Positions 61,169 through 64,000 of a DNA stretch of 64,000 nucleotides are shown here, in pieces. A program made the position numbers and the translations under genes. The notes beneath the pieces are model-generated. The model was not told where the DNA came from and made no database searches. It saw nothing but the letters and a program-made list of their open reading frames with translations. The DNA is taken from contig DATDEH010000057.1 of NCBI GenBank assembly GCA_036523395.1, positions 1 to 64,000 on the forward strand. The letters are read 5' to 3'. Position 1 is the first letter of the stretch; every line of letters starts with the position of its first letter. The DNA comes from Candidatus Limnocylindria bacterium (GTDB taxonomy: Bacteria; Chloroflexota; Limnocylindria; P2-11E).

Positions 61169-62353
61169 TCAGAGCACCGTCGGGGTGAAGGGACGGCGGC
61201 CGCTCACGAAGCGCTCGAGCGAGAGGTCGGCGATGTCGAGCGTGTGCGCGCGCCCGTCGAGCATCTCCTCGACGACGAGCTGCGCCGTCGCCGGCGTGTG
61301 CATGAACCCATGACCAGAGAATCCCGCCGCGACGTACAAACCCGTGACTCCGGGCACCGCGCCGACGATCGGATGGTCGTCGGGCGTCATCTCGTAGTAG
61401 CAGGACCACGAGGACGTGATGCGCAGGTCCGCGAAGAGTCGATGGCGCCACGCGGCGCGCGTGCGGACCCACGGCTCGAGGGACTGCGGTACGACGAGCG
61501 GCGCGAACTCCCCCGGGACGAAGGAAGCGGGCGGGGACCCCGGACCTTTCTCGACCCGGCCGTCGCCGGTGAGGTTCGGCATCGCGAAGCGCTGCGCGGC
61601 GCCCTTTGGCCGGAAATGGAATCCGGACTCCCACTCGATCGTCATCGGAATGCGCGACAGCGCCGGGTAGGGACGCGACTCCATGATCGACCGCGCATAC
61701 GGCCAGATCGGCACCGCGACGCCGGCTGTCGCGGCGAGCGAGGCCGTCCAGCAGCCGGTCGCGAGCAGGATGCGCTCGCACGCGACGACGCCGTCGGAGG
61801 TCCGCACGCCGGTCACACGGCCGCCGTCGCGGATGACCTCGAGCGCGGCGACACCTTCGCGGATCTTCACACCAGCGAGCTGCGCCGCCGCGGCGAATCC
61901 CGCGAGCGCCTCGATGGGATCGCCGTAGCCGTCCTCGGCGCCGAAGCGGCCGCCGGCGAGGTCGTCGGTGCGGATGCCCGGCACAAGCCGCTCGATCTCG
62001 GACCGGTCGACCATCTCGACGTTCACACCGACGCCCTCGAACAGCGGCATCGGCTCGCGGAGCTGCGCCAGGCCTTCGGGTGTTTCGGCAACAAAGAGGT
62101 AGCCGCGCTGCTGGAAGTCGTGTCGCGAGCCGGTCCGGTCTTCGAACGAACGCCAGAACGCGACGGCGAGCTTCGAGAGCCGCACGTCGAGCTCGTCGAC
62201 GAATTGATGGCGGATGCCGCCGAGCCCGCCCTTGCTGGTCCCCTGCCCGAGCTGATCCCGCTCGAGCAGGACGACATCGTGCTCGCCGCGCTCGGCGAGG
62301 AAGAACGCGGCGGCGCAGCCGACGACACCGCCGCCCACGATGACCGTCGACAC
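61169..62353 (-). CDS. FAD-dependent amine/amino-acid oxidoreductase, DAO family (394 aa)
   Basis: A D-amino-acid oxidase/sarcosine oxidase-type flavoprotein. STVIVGGGVVGCAAAFFLAE is the FAD Rossmann loop; LERDQLGQGTSKGGLGGIRHQ follows as in sarcosine oxidase beta or glycine oxidase proteins. ILLATGCWTASL and the C-terminal DDHPIVGAVPGVTGLYVAAG, then GFSGHGFMHTPA, complete the FAD site. The GTG at 62353 lies 5 bases after the MBL gene stop. The amine substrate is unknown. Confidence 0.9.
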   Translation of the reverse strand: MSTVIVGGGVVGCAAAFFLAERGEHDVVLLERDQLGQGTSKGGLGGIRHQFVDELDVRLSKLAVAFWRSFEDRTGSRHDFQQRGYLFVAETPEGLAQLREPMPLFEGVGVNVEMVDRSEIERLVPGIRTDDLAGGRFGAEDGYGDPIEALAGFAAAAQLAGVKIREGVAALEVIRDGGRVTGVRTSDGVVACERILLATGCWTASLAATAGVAVPIWPYARSIMESRPYPALSRIPMTIEWESGFHFRPKGAAQRFAMPNLTGDGRVEKGPGSPPASFVPGEFAPLVVPQSLEPWVRTRAAWRHRLFADLRITSSWSCYYEMTPDDHPIVGAVPGVTGLYVAAGFSGHGFMHTPATAQLVVEEMLDGRAHTLDIADLSLERFVSGRRPFTPTVL

Positions 62354-62358
62354 GCCGG

Positions 62359-63195
62359 CTATTCGGACACCTCTTCGTAGCGGAGCTTTCCGTCCGACTC
62401 CGCGATGCGCCCGAAGCGCGGCAGGTCGTGCGTGAACGCGACGAGCCACTTCTCAGAGACAGCGCGCGGCAGGATCACCTTCTTCGCGGCGAGCGTCTCG
62501 AGCGGGTACAGATCGAACGCCGGGATCCACGGCAGCCGCAGGTGATGGCGGTCGGGCATGAAGTCCGACGAGAAGAACATCGTCTCGCCGGCATCGCTCA
62601 CGCGCACCGTCTGCGTACCGCGGGTGTGTCCGGGCACTCGGTCGAGACGTATCCCCGGGAGGATCTCCACGCTCTCGTCGATGAGCTCGAGCTTGCCGGT
62701 GGCCTCGAGCGGCGTGTAGTCGTCCGAGAAGTACGAGCCACGCGTCCGCTCGTTCGGCGCGCTCGCGTCGACCCACTCGAGCCTTTGGAACACGTACGAC
62801 GCTCGGGGGAACGTCGCGACGATCTTGTCGCCGTCGCGGTACGTGTTGCCGCCGGCGTGATCGAAATGCAGGTGCGTGTTCACGACGAGGGTCACTTCGT
62901 CCGGTCGCACGCCGCGGCGGGCGAGCTCGTCCAGGAGCCGCGGCGGCCCGTCGATCCCGAAGATCTCCTTCGACCGCTCCGTGAGCTTCGGCCCCGCGCC
63001 GGTCTCGACAACGACGACGTTGCCAGCTCCGTCGCGGATGAGCAGACAGTTCATGTCCATCGCCACACGATTGCGGTCGTCGGCGGGTTTTTCCTTCTCC
63101 CACAGCGCTTTCGGGACGATGCCGAACATCGCGCCGCCGTCGAGCCGGAGGATGCCGTCGCTGAAGATCTCGACCTGGAAACGACCGACGCGCAC
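62359..63195 (-). CDS. Metallo-beta-lactamase-fold hydrolase (278 aa)
   Basis: An MBL hydrolase: NTHLHFDHAGGN (107-116 region) is the HxHxDH metal motif, GHTRGTQTV the next His and SDFMPDRHHL the bridging Asp region. DMNCLLIRDGAGNVVVVETG and the EWVDA stretch resemble lactonase/quorum-quenching type proteins, but a thioesterase-like function is also possible. No signal peptide. GTG start at 63195. It lies between the thioesterase and the FAD oxidoreductase genes in the same run. Confidence 0.88.
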   Translation of the reverse strand: MRVGRFQVEIFSDGILRLDGGAMFGIVPKALWEKEKPADDRNRVAMDMNCLLIRDGAGNVVVVETGAGPKLTERSKEIFGIDGPPRLLDELARRGVRPDEVTLVVNTHLHFDHAGGNTYRDGDKIVATFPRASYVFQRLEWVDASAPNERTRGSYFSDDYTPLEATGKLELIDESVEILPGIRLDRVPGHTRGTQTVRVSDAGETMFFSSDFMPDRHHLRLPWIPAFDLYPLETLAAKKVILPRAVSEKWLVAFTHDLPRFGRIAESDGKLRYEEVSE

Positions 63196-63238
63196 GAAAG
63201 CAGTATGGAGAAGCCGCGTTCGCAGAGCGCCGCCCGGT

Positions 63239-64000
63239 TCAGGGCTGGAGGTCGGTCTCCTGCGTCATCTCGTCGGCGACGTGCACCGGCCGCAACCACG
63301 GTCGCCCCGGAAGGATGAGGACCGAGCCCGATGCCTGGGCGACGAGCCGTTCCTTGGGATCGACGATGTCGCAGGTCACGACCGCGATCGTGCGGCCACG
63401 ATGCACGACGCGAGCGCGCGCCCGGAGCTCTCCGTCCACGGGAAAGACCGGACGAAGGAAGTGGATCTTCATGTCGAGCGGGCTGAACGCGGTAGCGGCG
63501 GGCACGGTGCTACCGACCGCGAGCGACATGGCGGCATCGGCGAGCAGCGCCGTCACACCGCCGTAAACCACCCCGAAAGCGTTGCATAGCCAGTCCGAGA
63601 TCGGGACTGCGAGCGTCAGCTCGCCCTCGCGCGCTTCGACCCCCCGCAGGCCGACGAGAAGGAATACCGGTGGCCGGAACAGGCCCGCCGCGGTCTGACG
63701 CATGACCTCGATCCCGGGCGTCGAGTCCCAAAACTCTTGCCCGCGCACGTCGCCCTCGACCTCGCGGAGATACGGGTCGGGCATGCTGCTCGACTGCGGG
63801 TACTGTCGCGCCGACATATGCGCGGGGTTGCCGGGGAACAACACGCAGCGGGACGTCGCATGGCCGAGCAGGCGGCCCCGCCCGTCTTCGATCGTCGCCT
63901 CAGCGAGACCCAGCGACCGGGTCGAATGGATGAGGCGCGCGCGTGCGATGAGGGACTGGCTTCTTATCGTGGCAGGGCGTAGGAAGTTCACCGACAGCTC
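63239..64000 (-). CDS. Tandem hot-dog acyl-CoA thioesterase, 5' end cut by window edge (at least 253 aa)
   Basis: The frame stays open to the right edge. The first about 55 residues (VNFLRPATIRSQSLIARAR, then LGLAEATIEDGRGRLLGHAT) are the second half of a hot-dog domain, so the gene begins outside the window. A second, complete hot-dog domain (NAFGVVYGGVTALLADAAMS, KIHFLRPVFPVDGELRARAR) carries the typical PaaI-type GG...D/A motif. The protein probably hydrolyses acyl-CoA; a GTG at 63991 would give an unlikely truncated first domain. Confidence 0.82.
   Translation of the reverse strand, partial: ELSVNFLRPATIRSQSLIARARLIHSTRSLGLAEATIEDGRGRLLGHATSRCVLFPGNPAHMSARQYPQSSSMPDPYLREVEGDVRGQEFWDSTPGIEVMRQTAAGLFRPPVFLLVGLRGVEAREGELTLAVPISDWLCNAFGVVYGGVTALLADAAMSLAVGSTVPAATAFSPLDMKIHFLRPVFPVDGELRARARVVHRGRTIAVVTCDIVDPKERLVAQASGSVLILPGRPWLRPVHVADEMTQETDLQP

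Overview
This is high-G+C bacterial chromosome with very dense coding. No stretch over 300 bases lacks a gene. GTG and TTG starts are common, and neighbouring genes often overlap by 4 nt (NTGA). Lipoproteins with Ala/Ser-rich lipoboxes, a NurA-HerA pair, NRAMP-like and MgtE-like metal genes and the bacterial fatty-acid set together suggest Chloroflexota or a near relative such as Dormibacterota. That placement is inferred from gene content; no rRNA is present to confirm it. I see no tRNA, rRNA, insertion sequence, integrase or CRISPR array.

Region 1 (1-6.7 kb, mostly minus strand) is a DNA-end-processing cluster. In transcription order it has a receiver-domain protein, a small unknown protein, a HIRAN plus zinc-ribbon protein, a PD-(D/E)XK nuclease, NurA, HerA and the first 37 codons of SbcD/Mre11, cut by the window edge. 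A LuxR-HTH gene diverges from the receiver gene. This cluster is the best candidate for an under-described system.

Region 2 (6.9-19.5 kb) is mixed: a secreted protein with a strong terminator, EamA and MFS transporters, a flavin/F420 split-barrel protein, a cupin lipoprotein, a 1080-residue LuxR-cyclase-ATPase regulator, a dipeptide-type ABC importer without ATPase genes, and an amidase.

Region 3 (19.5-31 kb) holds a minus-strand operon (acidic TPR protein, SPOR/beta-propeller lipoprotein, degenerate methyltransferase-like protein, thioredoxin, YHS, DinB). Diverging from it is a PRC/MgtE-N/CBS protein translationally coupled to an NRAMP-like transporter. Two paralogous lipoproteins then converge.

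Region 4 (31-47 kb, minus strand) is housekeeping. One run is cysS fused to a glycosyltransferase, an S51 peptidase, fabF, accB and a 56-residue CxxC protein. The other is thrC, thrB, birA, degV, accD, accA, a lysine-less BCCP-like protein, a small protein, fabD, accC, fabZ and arginase. Between them lie a MarR gene and a divergent ankyrin gene sharing a palindromic candidate operator. All four acetyl-CoA carboxylase subunits plus biotin ligase are present, next to three fatty-acid synthesis enzymes.

Region 5 (47-64 kb) has an AI-2E-type exporter with SurE; then btuFCD for cobalamin uptake behind a cobalamin riboswitch; a SWIM protein; an HD-GYP sensor; and a long minus-strand run of thioesterase, MBL hydrolase, FAD oxidoreductase, ComB, sensor kinase, sugar-nucleotide epimerase, phosphomannomutase, SIS isomerase and NUDIX hydrolase, most of them overlapping or nearly so.
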